DNA of 64,000 bases from Flavobacterium sp. CS20 (GTDB lineage: Bacteria > Bacteroidota > Bacteroidia > Flavobacteriales > Flavobacteriaceae), in the NCBI RefSeq assembly GCF_018080005.1, contig NZ_CP073015.1, positions 1,798,001-1,862,000 on the forward strand. Reading direction: 5' to 3'. Shown here one piece after another: positions 26,050 through 35,455 of this stretch (position 1 is its first letter; the number at the start of each line of letters is the position of its first letter). Made by a program: the position numbers and the translations under genes. The notes below the pieces were generated by a model, which made no database searches, was not told the DNA's origin, and saw only the letters and a list, made by a program, of their open reading frames with translations.

Positions 26050-26409
26050 ATGGCAGAGCACAATCAACTTGGTAAAGCTGGCGAAAGTTTGGCTTTAAAA
26101 CTTCTTAAAGATAAAGGCTATGAGATTTTAGCTAAAAACTACCGATTTCAAAAAGCCGAAGTTGACATTATTGCTCTAAAAAACGAAACTTTGGTAGCCG
26201 TAGAAGTCAAAACCAGAAGCACGCCAGAATTTGGCAATCCACAAGAGTTTGTAAAACCTGCTCAAATGAAACGCCTTGTTGAGGCTGTTGACCATTTTGT
26301 TAATGAAAGACATTTAGACTACGAAGTGAGGTTTGATATAATCGGAATTATTAAAAATAAACTCGGCACCAGAATTGAACACCTTGAAGATGCGTTTTTG
26401 CATTTTTAA
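26050..26409 (+). CDS. YraN/UPF0102 family endonuclease-fold protein
   Basis: The 119-residue protein has the UPF0102 signature: GKAGESLALKLLKDKGYEIL at the N-terminus and NYRFQKAEVDIIAL followed by LVAVEVKTR, the D...ExK arrangement of a PD-(D/E)xK nuclease fold. The ending VRFDIIGI is also typical. The biological role of the family is not settled. It is probably co-transcribed with the LD-carboxypeptidase gene. Confidence 0.9.
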   Translation: MAEHNQLGKAGESLALKLLKDKGYEILAKNYRFQKAEVDIIALKNETLVAVEVKTRSTPEFGNPQEFVKPAQMKRLVEAVDHFVNERHLDYEVRFDIIGIIKNKLGTRIEHLEDAFLHF

Positions 26410-26483
26410 ATTGTGTTATTGTTTCCCCATAAGATGCAGATAGCAAATCTCAACATTAAAATTGCATAATAATTTTCCTATAT

Positions 26484-26694
26484 TAACCTGAGTTCGATTT
26501 ATTGAAAGCTGTAAATCAGATGATTATATCTTTTTGTAAGCAAATTTTGCCATTTCGAACGAAGAATGAGGAGAAATCTTATCCTACTGAGATGTCTCGT
26601 CGCTCATGCTTCGCTCTATCGAGATGACAAATGATTAAATATCTGTATTTTATATGAATATATTTTATTGGAATTTATATCGAACTCACGTTAT
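26484..26694. mobile_element. MITE-like element, copy A (~210 bp)
   Basis: Left end TAACCTGAGTTCGATTTA and the reverse complement of the right end TAACGTGAGTTCGATATA form terminal inverted repeats. The interior is an imperfect hairpin (ATTTCGAACGAAG ... CTATCGAGATGACA). Copy B at 44941-45134 has the same ends and interior. TATTAAC lies at both flanks (26481-26487, 26694-26700), a possible target duplication. No transposase is encoded. The flanks of the 505-base gap (26410-26483, 26695-26914) contain no gene. Confidence 0.75.
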
Positions 26695-26701
26695 ATTAAC
26701 T

Positions 26702-26724
26702 GAATGTAAAATCTATTTACATTC
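26702..26724. promoter_or_regulatory. 9-bp inverted repeat upstream of the TonB receptor
   Basis: GAATGTAAA and TTTACATTC are perfect inverted repeats separated by ATCTA. It lies about 190 bases before the receptor ATG, just outside MITE copy A. It could be an operator or a hairpin; no T-run follows. Confidence 0.4.
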
Positions 26725-26914
26725 CTAACTTTAGTTTAAAACCTTAGATAAACTTAATCAAATACATAGGAATTCAAACTTTGAGCAATAACAATTGTTT
26801 AACCAATTTACTCTATTTTCATAAGCCTATCCTAACATTTTATTAAAAATGAGATAATTTTTTTCAGATATGTTTAGACTTCTTTTGTAATGAATTTAAA
26901 AAAACTTTCAAATC

Positions 26915-29645
26915 ATGAAAAAATTATTACTCGGATTATTTTTACTCTGCGGAGTTGGTGCAATTGCACAAGGAACAATTACTGGAAAAGTAATAGACAA
27001 TGGTTACAATCAACCGCTTGCAGGAGCAGATGTGTTGATTAAAGGAACTGAAATTGGCTCTATGACCGATTTTGATGGTAATTTTACTCTTACAACCGAT
27101 TTAAATCAAGGTGTTATACTTATATCTTACGTTGGTTACGAAAGTAAAGAAATTGAATTTAATTTTTCTGATACACAAATAATTAATCTTGGTGAGATAA
27201 GGCTTAATCCAGGAAATCAATTAGACGAAATAGTATTAGTAGGAAGAGATGTCCTTGATGTGGCACTTGAACGCGAAACCCCAGTAGCTGTTTCTACGGT
27301 AAGATCAAGCTACATACAAGAAAAAATAGGAAATCAAGAATTTCCAGAAATTCTAGAACAAACCCCTTCTGTTTATGTTACTAAACAAGGCGGTGGTTTT
27401 GGAGATTCACGTATGACGGTTAGAGGATTTAATCAAGTCAATACTTCTGTAATTATCAACGGACAACCTGTAAATGATATGGAAAATGGTATTGTTTATT
27501 GGTCAAACTGGTTAGGCTTAGCAGATGTTGCTGCTGGTGTTCAAGTTCAACGTGGTTTAGGAGCAACTAACTTAGCTATACCTTCTGTAGGTGGTACTGT
27601 AAACATTGTGACCAAATCAACTGAAAAGCAAGCTGGTGGAAGAATTCAAACTTTAGTTGGTAATGATAGCTATTTAAAAACACTTGCGTCTTATAATACT
27701 GGTTTGGGTAAAAATGGCTGGGCAACAAGCTTACTAATCAGTCGCTGGGAAGGTGATGGTTATATTGATGGCACCAAAGGAGAAGGCTATACCTATTTTG
27801 GTTCTGTTGGCTACGCACCAGTAGATAGCGATCATGCTATAAACATAACCTTTACTGGTGCTGGACAATGGCATCACCAAAGAACTTCTATGATAAGCCT
27901 TAGAGATTACTTTAATTTTGGAGGCGATGACTTTAGAAAATTTAATATAGATTGGGGATATTTGAACGGCGAAGAATACTCATTCAGACGCAATTTTTAC
28001 AATAAACCAATCGCTACTTTAAACTGGGATTGGGATATCAATGACAAACTATCTTTAGCCACAGCACTTTACGGCTCTTGGGGTCGTGGTGGTGGAACTG
28101 GTCCAAGAGGTAGAAATTTTGGTATTAATCCTTTTGGACAAGATTTAACCGCATTTATGCAGGATGGAAATACAGATTTTAGAACAAATGAAGGTATTAT
28201 CGATTTTGATGCTGTTGTGGCTAATAACAAAGCTGGCACGCCTTATCAAGTACAAGGTTCGCCTTATGAAGGATTAATTTTAGGTTCAAATGGCTATAAT
28301 GATAATGGCGTGAATAGCAATATTGCTATTAGAAGATCTTCAATGAACTCTCATAACTGGTACGGTGCTATTTCTAAATTAAAATATGAAACTGGTAATT
28401 GGACTATTGGAGCTGGAGTAGATTTAAGATATTACGAAGGGTTTCACTATAGAGTGGTTAACGATTTGTTAGGTTTGGACGGATATTTTAGCACAGGCAA
28501 TCAAAATCTTAGCGAGGGTTTAATTATCACCGAAACTATTGATGCAAAACCATTTAAAGACACTGGTCTTAAATATGATAAAATTGATTATTACAACGTT
28601 GGTATAGTCAAATGGTCAGGTTTCAACGGAAAATTTGAATATAAAAAAGACAACAAATATTCGGCTATTATTCAATATGGTATTTCAAACCAAAACTATC
28701 AAAGAGAAGACTACTTTGATGAACCAAATAATATCATTAGCGATGACGAAAATAAATTAGGTGGTTACGTCAAAGGTGGTGCAAATTACAATATTGATGA
28801 TGTGCATAATGTTTTCTTTAATGCTGGTTATATATCACGTCAACCATTTTTTGATGCTATTTTTCCAAACTTTGCAAATGAAGTAAATCAAGATGCTGAA
28901 AATGAAACTATCACGTCATTTGAAGTTGGTTATGGTTATACTACATCTGAATTAAAAATCAATTTAAACCTATACAACACTTTGTGGAGTGATAGATTTT
29001 TCACCACGAGTTTTGATTTCTTAAATGGTCAGTCTGGTACAGCTCAATTTTCAAATGTTGAACAATTGCACCAAGGTGTTGAATTAGAAGTTTTTTATAA
29101 ACCCATCACAGATTTAATGGTGTCAGGTATGCTTTCAGTTGGTGATTGGAGATATAAAGATAATGTAGAATCAAGAGTATTTGATGAAAATAATAATTTT
29201 GTTCCTGAAGCCTCATCTACTTTGTATCTCGAGGATGTTAAAGTTGGTAATGCTGCTCAGACCACTCTTTGCTCTAATGGTAGATTATGAAATAACCAAT
29301 GCTTTAGGTGTTGATGCTGGTTTGAGATATTTTGATAATTTATATGCAGATTTTGCACCAAATGACCAAGAATTTTTAAATCCAGATAACAAAGGTGCAG
29401 TTGAGCTTCCAAACTATACCGTAGTTGACGCTGGAATAGATTATCGCTTTTCATTTGACAAATCAGATTTATTTCTCAGATTAAACGTTAACAATATTTT
29501 TGATGAAGAATATATCTCTGAATCATTAACAAACATCCATACTGATAGTAATACTGAAAACACTTATCAAGGAGTAGATTATAGAAACTCTGTTAATTGG
29601 GGTTTTGGTACAACTTGGAATTTCTCTGTTAGCTATAATTTTTAA
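26915..29645 (+). pseudogene. TonB-dependent outer membrane receptor, frameshifted near the C-terminus
   Basis: About 909 residues once repaired. In order: signal peptide (MKKLLLGLFLLCGVGAIAQG), a CarboxypepD_reg-like domain (about 20-105, with SMTDFDGNFTL and ISYVGYESKE), the plug (about 125-240, with DSRMTVRGFNQVNTSVIING and ATNLAIPSVGGTVNIVTKS) and a 22-strand-type barrel ending in the aromatic TWNFSVSYNF. After NAAQTT one extra base near 29266 breaks the frame; the next frame continues FALMVDYEITNALGVDAGLR. No SusD partner is adjacent, so it is not a classical SusC. The substrate is unknown. An intrinsic terminator follows. Confidence 0.9.
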
Positions 29646-29681
29646 ATAGATGAGTTAAGCCAATCTGTAACATATTGCTTT

Positions 29682-29715
29682 AAACCCTGTCAACTTTGGC
29701 AGGGTTTTTTGTTTT
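29682..29715 (+). terminator. Intrinsic terminator of the TonB receptor gene
   Basis: AAACCCTG and CAGGGTTT pair around a loop of about ten bases and are followed by TTTTTTGTTTT on the plus strand. It lies 37 bases after the receptor stop and touches the 3' end of the convergent plsC gene. Confidence 0.8.
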
Positions 29716-30439
29716 GAAGTTCTTTTAATATAGTTTGCCTAACCTTTTGATTAAGCAATCTTTTATCTTGAATACTAAATCCTTGTGTCTCTATAAACTC
29801 TAAAACTTTAGCACGTAAAACACCCGGTTTGCCACTAAAAAATTTATAAGAAAATTTAGCTTTATTATCATAAAAAACAATCGGTACAATGGGAATTTGA
29901 TGATTGATAGCCAAGCGAAACGCACCATCTTTAAACCTGTCTAAAACAATAGACATATCATCTGGCACGCCACCTTCAGGAAAAATACAAACACTCAAGC
30001 CCTTTTCTAAACGCTCTTTTGCTTGTTGAAAAACCGCATGGCGACTTTTGCTATCTTGCCTATCAACCAAAATACAAGTGCGTTTATAAAAAAAACCAAA
30101 CAATGGATATTTTGCTAATTCTTTTTTGCCAACAAACACAAAAGGATTTTTAGAAACATACAACATCATCATAATATCTATCATACTAGTGTGATTTGAT
30201 ACCAATAAATAACTTTTGTCTTTTTCCATTGTCTCTAAAAACTGAACTTTGGGTACAAAACCCATTCCAAATAAATTGATAACCGCCCATGTCTTTGCTA
30301 CTTTAAAAAAGAATCCATACCATTCTTCCCTTAAAGTTGAAATCAATAAAAAAGGAAAGAGAATAATAATACTAAAAAGCATCAGCACATAAAACCAAAT
30401 GCGCCAAAACAATCTCAATATGTTAAACAAAATTTTCAT
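29690..30439 (-). CDS. plsC: 1-acyl-sn-glycerol-3-phosphate acyltransferase
   Basis: PlsC adds the second acyl chain in phospholipid synthesis. The 249-residue protein has an N-terminal membrane helix (LFWRIWFYVLMLFSIIILFPF), the HX4D motif in SNHTSMID, the FPEGG motif and a conserved VPIVFYDN. The frame extends three codons upstream to a TTG, but a TAnnTTTG box at 30446-30453 overlaps that start, so ATG at 30439 is chosen. It is divergent from trpS. Confidence 0.9.
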   Translation of the reverse strand: MKILFNILRLFWRIWFYVLMLFSIIILFPFLLISTLREEWYGFFFKVAKTWAVINLFGMGFVPKVQFLETMEKDKSYLLVSNHTSMIDIMMMLYVSKNPFVFVGKKELAKYPLFGFFYKRTCILVDRQDSKSRHAVFQQAKERLEKGLSVCIFPEGGVPDDMSIVLDRFKDGAFRLAINHQIPIVPIVFYDNKAKFSYKFFSGKPGVLRAKVLEFIETQGFSIQDKRLLNQKVRQTILKELQNKKPCQS

Positions 30440-30445
30440 CAAGTC

Positions 30446-30453
30446 CAAAATTA
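30446..30453 (-). promoter_or_regulatory. -7 promoter box for plsC, six bases from the start codon
   Basis: Minus strand TAATTTTG, a perfect TAnnTTTG, ending six bases before ATG at 30439. Transcription would begin at or very near the ATG, so a leaderless message is expected. Confidence 0.5.
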
Positions 30454-30487
30454 CATAAATCCTTAGATACAGATAAACAAAAGATTT

Positions 30488-30495
30488 ATCTTTGA
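30488..30495 (+). promoter_or_regulatory. -7 promoter box for trpS
   Basis: TATCTTTG, a perfect TAnnTTTG, about 15 bases before the trpS ATG. The leader would be less than ten bases. Confidence 0.5.
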
Positions 30496-30510
30496 AAAAA
30501 ATTGATTTTT

Positions 30511-31485
30511 ATGTCACGTATTTTAACTGGAATACAAAGTACAGGAACTCCACATCTCGGCAATCTTCTCGGGGCAATTTTACCTGCCATTGAAATGGCA
30601 AACAACCCTAAAAATGACTCTTTTTTATTTATAGCCGATTTACATTCGCTCACCCAAATAAAAGATGCCAAAACTCTAAAAAATAATACTTTACACACCG
30701 CAAGAACTTGGTTGGCTTTTGGTCTTAACCCAGAAAAAACAGTGTTTTACAGACAAAGCCAAGTGGCACAAGTTACTGAATTGACTTGGTATCTCAACTG
30801 TTTTTTTCCCTATCAACGCTTGACTTTAGCCCACTCTTTTAAAGACAAATCAGATCGGCTTGAAGATGTCAATTCTGGGTTGTTTACCTATCCTATGTTG
30901 ATGGTCGCTGATATTTTGCTATATGATGCCGATATTGTTCCCGTTGGTAAAGACCAATTGCAACACATTGAAATGACGAGAGACGTCGCACAGCGTTTTC
31001 ATGCTAAACTTGGTGAAACATTTGTATTACCTCAGCCCAAAATACAAAAAAACACTCAACTCATTATTGGAACAGATGGCGAAAAAATGAGTAAATCAAA
31101 ACAAAATATCATCAATATTTTTGACAATGATAAAAAGCTTCGCAAAACCATTATGAGTATTAAAACGGACAGCACACCATTAGAAGAACCTAAAGATCCT
31201 GATACTTGTATTGTTTTTAATCTCTATAAATGCATTGCTTCAGATGATAAAATCTCTGAAATGAAAGCCAATTATCTTAACGGCGGTTTTGGATACGGTC
31301 ATGCAAAGACAGCTTTGTTTGAAGAAATTAAAGACAGATTTAAAACCGAAAGAGAAACCTTTCAACATTTAATCCAAAATCCAGAGAAAATTGAAGAAAC
31401 CTTACAAGCAGGTGAAGCAAAAGCTAGAGTTGTAGCAAACGAAGTTTTAGCTCGTGTGAGACAAAAATTAGGTTATCAATCATAA
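30511..31485 (+). CDS. trpS: Tryptophanyl-tRNA synthetase
   Basis: TrpRS charges tRNA-Trp. The protein starts MSRILTGIQSTGTPHLGNLL, where PHLGN is the HIGH-type motif. Other landmarks are FIADLHSLT, YPMLMVADILLYDADIVPVG, DQLQHIEMTRDVAQRF and GEKMSKSKQN (KMSKS). About 324 residues, the usual length. ATG at 30511 is chosen over an upstream TTG because the family begins at this Ser-Arg-Ile. TrpRS is the known target of the HipT kinase in enteropathogenic E. coli; a hipBST-type operon is in this window at 41.8 kb, not linked to trpS. Confidence 0.97.
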   Translation: MSRILTGIQSTGTPHLGNLLGAILPAIEMANNPKNDSFLFIADLHSLTQIKDAKTLKNNTLHTARTWLAFGLNPEKTVFYRQSQVAQVTELTWYLNCFFPYQRLTLAHSFKDKSDRLEDVNSGLFTYPMLMVADILLYDADIVPVGKDQLQHIEMTRDVAQRFHAKLGETFVLPQPKIQKNTQLIIGTDGEKMSKSKQNIINIFDNDKKLRKTIMSIKTDSTPLEEPKDPDTCIVFNLYKCIASDDKISEMKANYLNGGFGYGHAKTALFEEIKDRFKTERETFQHLIQNPEKIEETLQAGEAKARVVANEVLARVRQKLGYQS

Positions 31486-31549
31486 GAAAAACAGCTATTT
31501 TAGAAACGATTAGTGCAAACTTCTTAAATTTTGTAAAACCCCTATAAAA

Positions 31550-32692
31550 CTAAAACACAATCTTTTTCAAGCGTTTCTGAATACTCTTTTTATAATCATG
31601 CGGATAAGTGCGTTCGCCCATAAAAACATCGGTCATGGCGTCAGCGAGATGTTGACCAAATTGTTTAAGCATTAAATTTCTGAGGGTTTTATTTTCATAA
31701 AATAATTTAGCCAACTTTACGCCTGTTTTTAATTCTAGAAGTAGTTTTTCATCGAGTTTGTCATGGTAGTTCTTCTCTGCTTGTCTTAGGTCTAAATTGC
31801 TTTCTGCAATAGCCTTAGCAACAATTTTACCACTGTAAATAGCATTGGAAATCCCTTCTGCAGTAACAGGATCGGCAAAACCAGCAAGATCACCAATGAG
31901 AAAAACATTTTGCTTGACAAATCCATCTTTTCGAGGGCTAATAGGGATAATAAAACCGTGAGCAGAAGACGAGATAATGTTTTTGATACCAATAAAATCA
32001 ACATACTGATGGTAATTTTCACGGAGTTTTGGATTCTTTTTGGTTTTCATAAAATTACCCACACCAACCGATAAGTGATTTTTTTTAGGAAAACACCAAC
32101 CATAACCTAAAGGTACAACATCAATATCAAATCGTGCAGAATGAGATAAACGCTCAAAATCTTCATCACTGACTTCTAATTCATATTCAAGTGCTGGACA
32201 CATCATACGGGTTTCTTGCCAGTTAGATAGTTTAGCGGTTGGGCTTAACGCCCCATCTCTTGCAACGACAAACTTGGCTTGAATTTCTTTAGTTGAGGTT
32301 TTTAATGTTGCAATTTCACCACATTTCAATTCTTTTAAAGCTTCAGTTTGTAATAGTTCAACTCCAAATTCTTGAGCTTTTTTTACTATGAGGTGATCAA
32401 AGGAATCCCGCATAATCATCGTAATAATTGGCTTGTCTCTTTTGGTTTTAAAACTAAGATTCTTACCAGCAAAGGCTATGTCAATATCAACAAATTCTCT
32501 TTCTACGACTTCAGAGATGTCAAAAGGCAGATTTTTACGACCCCGAAACACAAAACCACCACCACAAGTTTTGTAGCGGGGTAAAGTTTCCTTTTCAATA
32601 ATAATGGTTTTCAAACCTAATTTTGCAGCGTGAAAAGCAGCAAGACTCGCTCCAGATGGACCACTACCTATGACTGCAACATCATATCTCAT
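31550..32692 (-). CDS. Geranylgeranyl-reductase family FAD-dependent oxidoreductase
   Basis: The 380-residue flavoprotein begins with a dinucleotide-binding fold (DVAVIGSGPSGASLAAFHAA, residues 4-23), then IIIEKETLPRYKTCGGGF typical of the family, a second motif VVARDGALSPTAKL and the FAD-ribityl GDLAGFADPVTAEGISNAIYSG region. Such enzymes saturate isoprenoid or prenylated side chains; in Bacteroidota the true substrate (menaquinone, carotenoid or other) is generally not known. Convergent with trpS and in line with thyA (minus). Confidence 0.82.
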   Translation of the reverse strand: MRYDVAVIGSGPSGASLAAFHAAKLGLKTIIIEKETLPRYKTCGGGFVFRGRKNLPFDISEVVEREFVDIDIAFAGKNLSFKTKRDKPIITMIMRDSFDHLIVKKAQEFGVELLQTEALKELKCGEIATLKTSTKEIQAKFVVARDGALSPTAKLSNWQETRMMCPALEYELEVSDEDFERLSHSARFDIDVVPLGYGWCFPKKNHLSVGVGNFMKTKKNPKLRENYHQYVDFIGIKNIISSSAHGFIIPISPRKDGFVKQNVFLIGDLAGFADPVTAEGISNAIYSGKIVAKAIAESNLDLRQAEKNYHDKLDEKLLLELKTGVKLAKLFYENKTLRNLMLKQFGQHLADAMTDVFMGERTYPHDYKKSIQKRLKKIVF

Positions 32693-32727
32693 GTTATAAA
32701 ATTTGCAGATAAATTTAAATATAAATT

Positions 32728-33552
32728 TTAAACAGCAACTTTTCCTTTAATATGCGGATGTGGATTATAGTTTATCAACTCAAAATCTTCAAATGTAAAA
32801 TCAAAAATAGAGTTTACCTCTGGATTGATTTTCATCTCTGGCAATGGTCTAAAATCTCTTGAAAGTTGCAACTTGACTTGCTCAAAATGGTTTTGATAAA
32901 TATGGGCATCGCCAAAAGTATGTATAAAATCGCCGTAACCTAAATCGCAAACCTGTGCAATCATCATAGTTAAAAGTGCATAAGACGCGATATTAAAAGG
33001 CACGCCAAGAAAAATATCAGCACTGCGTTGATAAAGTTGGCAAGACAATTTTCTTTCGGCTACATAAAATTGAAAAAATGCATGACATGGCGGTAAAGCG
33101 GCTTTGCCATTAGCTACGTTGTCTGCAAAGCTTTTTGATGTATCAGGCAAAACACTCGGATTCCAAGCTGAAACTATCATCCGGCGGCTGTTAGGATTGT
33201 TATTAATGCTTTGGATAACTTCTGAAAGTTGATCGATGCTTTCGCTATTCCAGTTGCGCCATTGATGACCGTAAACTGGGTATAAATCTCCGTTTTCATC
33301 AGCCCATTCGTTCCAAATTCGCACGCCATTGTCTTGAAGATACTTAATATTGGTATCGCCTTTGATAAACCACAATAATTCGTGAATTATGGACTTTAAA
33401 TGGATTTTTTTAGTGGTCACTAAAGGAAAACCTTCGTTTAAATTGAAACGCATTTGATAGCCAAAAACACTTCTTGTGCCTGTGCCAGTTCGGTCTCCTT
33501 TGTCAGTGCCGTTTTCTAAAACGTGTTTAATCAAGTCGTGATATTGTTTCAT
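32728..33552 (-). CDS. thyA: Thymidylate synthase
   Basis: ThyA methylates dUMP to dTMP with methylene-tetrahydrofolate. The 274-residue protein has the folate/phosphate loop [12 protein letters not shown] (about 20-31), the active-site Cys156 in [32 protein letters not shown] and the C-terminal GKVAV. Length is normal. It lies seven bases after the restriction enzyme gene in the same direction, so the R-M cassette and thyA may share a transcript. No lesion. Confidence 0.97.
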   Translation of the reverse strand: MKQYHDLIKHVLENGTDKGDRTGTGTRSVFGYQMRFNLNEGFPLVTTKKIHLKSIIHELLWFIKGDTNIKYLQDNGVRIWNEWADENGDLYPVYGHQWRNWNSESIDQLSEVIQSINNNPNSRRMIVSAWNPSVLPDTSKSFADNVANGKAALPPCHAFFQFYVAERKLSCQLYQRSADIFLGVPFNIASYALLTMMIAQVCDLGYGDFIHTFGDAHIYQNHFEQVKLQLSRDFRPLPEMKINPEVNSIFDFTFEDFELINYNPHPHIKGKVAV

Positions 33553-33559
33553 ACTAATA

Positions 33560-34189
33560 TTATCTTTCAGCCAATATTAAATCTTTAGAATACAAGGTTC
33601 TATTTGATGCATTAAACTCATACTTTATTTTTAATTTTAAGTTATATAAGTCTAATATTTTCCAGCTTTTAGCAAAAAATTTTTCATTTTCTTTAATAAT
33701 TTCAAATGAAATACCAAAATGATGAGCAAGTTCTGTAATCTTTGGATTATTGGATGGTGATAGGCAAAATGATCTTTGAGATGTATTCAAATTATTGATA
33801 TTGTAAGTTTTGCACTCTAAATAATTTAACCTCTCATTATCATCATAAAAGGATATATCAGGATAACCCGTAGATTGTTTTATTCCACTCTGCGTAATTG
33901 GAGTATCAGCTTGATAGCCAATTTTTATAAGAGCTTCTTTAACAAAAGGTTCAATTTTATTTCCTACTTCATTTGCTCTGTTACTATCAATACCTATTTT
34001 ATTTACCATTTCTAACACTAAATCAGCAACTTTAACAAGGTTTACTAACAAGATTTTATCATTTTTGTCCTCATGATTGAATTTTTTTACTTTATAGCCT
34101 GTTATGCTTTCAACAACAGGACTAAATTCAACTTCATCCAAGGGTTTTAACATTTCGGTTATAGGTTTTTTTAATTCAATCGAAGCCAT
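33560..34189 (-). CDS. Putative type II restriction endonuclease (PD-(D/E)xK)
   Basis: The 209-residue protein has no family that I recognise, but it carries [10 protein letters not shown] (Asp111) followed by LNYLECKTY (Glu125-Cys-Lys127), a clear PD-(D/E)xK nuclease signature with the usual spacing. Further features are a helical N-terminal half and [14 protein letters not shown], where Gln/Ser-Gly residues precede the catalytic strand, as in several type II enzymes. It begins two bases after the methyltransferase stop, so it is translationally coupled to it. Restriction activity and target site are inferred from the pairing only. Confidence 0.75.
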   Translation of the reverse strand: MASIELKKPITEMLKPLDEVEFSPVVESITGYKVKKFNHEDKNDKILLVNLVKVADLVLEMVNKIGIDSNRANEVGNKIEPFVKEALIKIGYQADTPITQSGIKQSTGYPDISFYDDNERLNYLECKTYNINNLNTSQRSFCLSPSNNPKITELAHHFGISFEIIKENEKFFAKSWKILDLYNLKLKIKYEFNASNRTLYSKDLILAER

Positions 34190-34191
34190 AT

Positions 34192-35424
34192 TTATTTTTT
34201 AAAAATTACTACACGATTAGAATTAGTACCTTTAGAGTTATTGTCAACGCCCCAAATGTTTGCGGTTTTAGTAAAAACCTGTTCGTTTATTAATATACAA
34301 ACGGGTCTGAAATTCGCTTTTATGCCGAGAGGAACGACGTATTCATCTAATCTTATCTTTCCATTTCTAATTTCTCCAACTTCAAAAGCAACATGACCTC
34401 CAGGTTTTGTAATTCTGTAAAGTTCATGAAAAACATTTTGCATTTTATCACACCAATCTTCAATTTTTTTAGACATGGTAATCTTTCTCTCAACTTCATT
34501 ATAGTCAATACCATTAAACCAAGCTCGCATCCAATTGTCTTTTGCATATTGTATAACATCCAAAAATGGTGGTGAAGTTACTGTTAAAGATACTTTATTT
34601 TCTGGTATTTCGTAAGTTTGAGAAGCATCTTTATTTAAAAAAACTGCTTTTTTGGAAGCTAAATTAAGATTTTGTATTTGATGTTGGTTTAAATCTCTAA
34701 GCAAAGATTTTGATTTTTTTAGAATGATTTGTTTAGCATTCCTATAATCTGGTGTTTGTTGTTTTTTATCATTTATTTTTATTTGTCTTTCTCTTGAAAC
34801 AGCCTGATTTGGTGGCATGGTATAAACTGAAAAGAAACCTTTAGAATGCCCAGTCAATCGGTTGGCAGCAACCATCCTGATCCATTTATCATATTTATTT
34901 AAAGTTTGTTGGCTTTCTTTTTCTAAAATAAAAGCTCTTAAATTACACAATTCTTTAAGAGTTTTTTCATGAAAGAACATGTCTAAATCATAGTTAGTGT
35001 CTATGTCTTTCTCGAAATCTATTTTGTTTAAATACATCTCAAGCTCCTGAAGATTAGGTATTTGCAATCTTGATTCTGTAAAAATTTGACTTAAAGGATT
35101 AACATCATTACCTATTATGTTTCTTCCCAGTAAAGCGGCTTCAATTGCAGTGGTTCCTCGTCCTAAAAATGGGTCATAAACAAAATCACCTTTATAGGTT
35201 AAGTTTTCAATAAAAAACTTGGGCAGTTGAGGTTTAAAACACGCTCTGTAGGACACTTCATGTATGCTATTAGCTTGTCTTTGTTTGGCTGTCCAAAACT
35301 CGTTTGTATATTTTTTAATAGGTATTCCGTCAATATAAATTGTAGAACAAATAGTTTTGGTTTCATCTTCAAATAAATCAAATGACTTTTTTAACTGAAA
35401 ATTTTCTACAATTTCTGTAAACAT
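34192..35424 (-). CDS. DNA methyltransferase (N4-cytosine/N6-adenine type)
   Basis: The 410-residue protein has the AdoMet-binding motif I DPFLGRGTTAIEA (84-96, FxGxG type) and, about 190 residues later, motif IV TSPPF (283-287). This order (I before IV, with a large insert that may hold the target-recognition domain) is alpha-like. SPPF rather than DPPY suggests N4-methylcytosine (inference). C-terminal GGHVAFEVGEI and TNSNRVVIFKK are typical of the N4/N6 class. It is the modification half of a two-gene cassette with the nuclease gene downstream. The cassette sits between thyA and the pyrH-frr-RND run, a place where it looks inserted. Confidence 0.85.
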   Translation of the reverse strand: MFTEIVENFQLKKSFDLFEDETKTICSTIYIDGIPIKKYTNEFWTAKQRQANSIHEVSYRACFKPQLPKFFIENLTYKGDFVYDPFLGRGTTAIEAALLGRNIIGNDVNPLSQIFTESRLQIPNLQELEMYLNKIDFEKDIDTNYDLDMFFHEKTLKELCNLRAFILEKESQQTLNKYDKWIRMVAANRLTGHSKGFFSVYTMPPNQAVSRERQIKINDKKQQTPDYRNAKQIILKKSKSLLRDLNQHQIQNLNLASKKAVFLNKDASQTYEIPENKVSLTVTSPPFLDVIQYAKDNWMRAWFNGIDYNEVERKITMSKKIEDWCDKMQNVFHELYRITKPGGHVAFEVGEIRNGKIRLDEYVVPLGIKANFRPVCILINEQVFTKTANIWGVDNNSKGTNSNRVVIFKK

Positions 35425-35455
35425 AATTCTGATTTACTTCAAATTTAATAAAATT

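Noticed and set aside
26915..29645. SusC-type glycan receptor
   Set aside because: It has the CarboxypepD_reg and plug domains, but no SusD gene follows and the length is shorter than usual SusC proteins.
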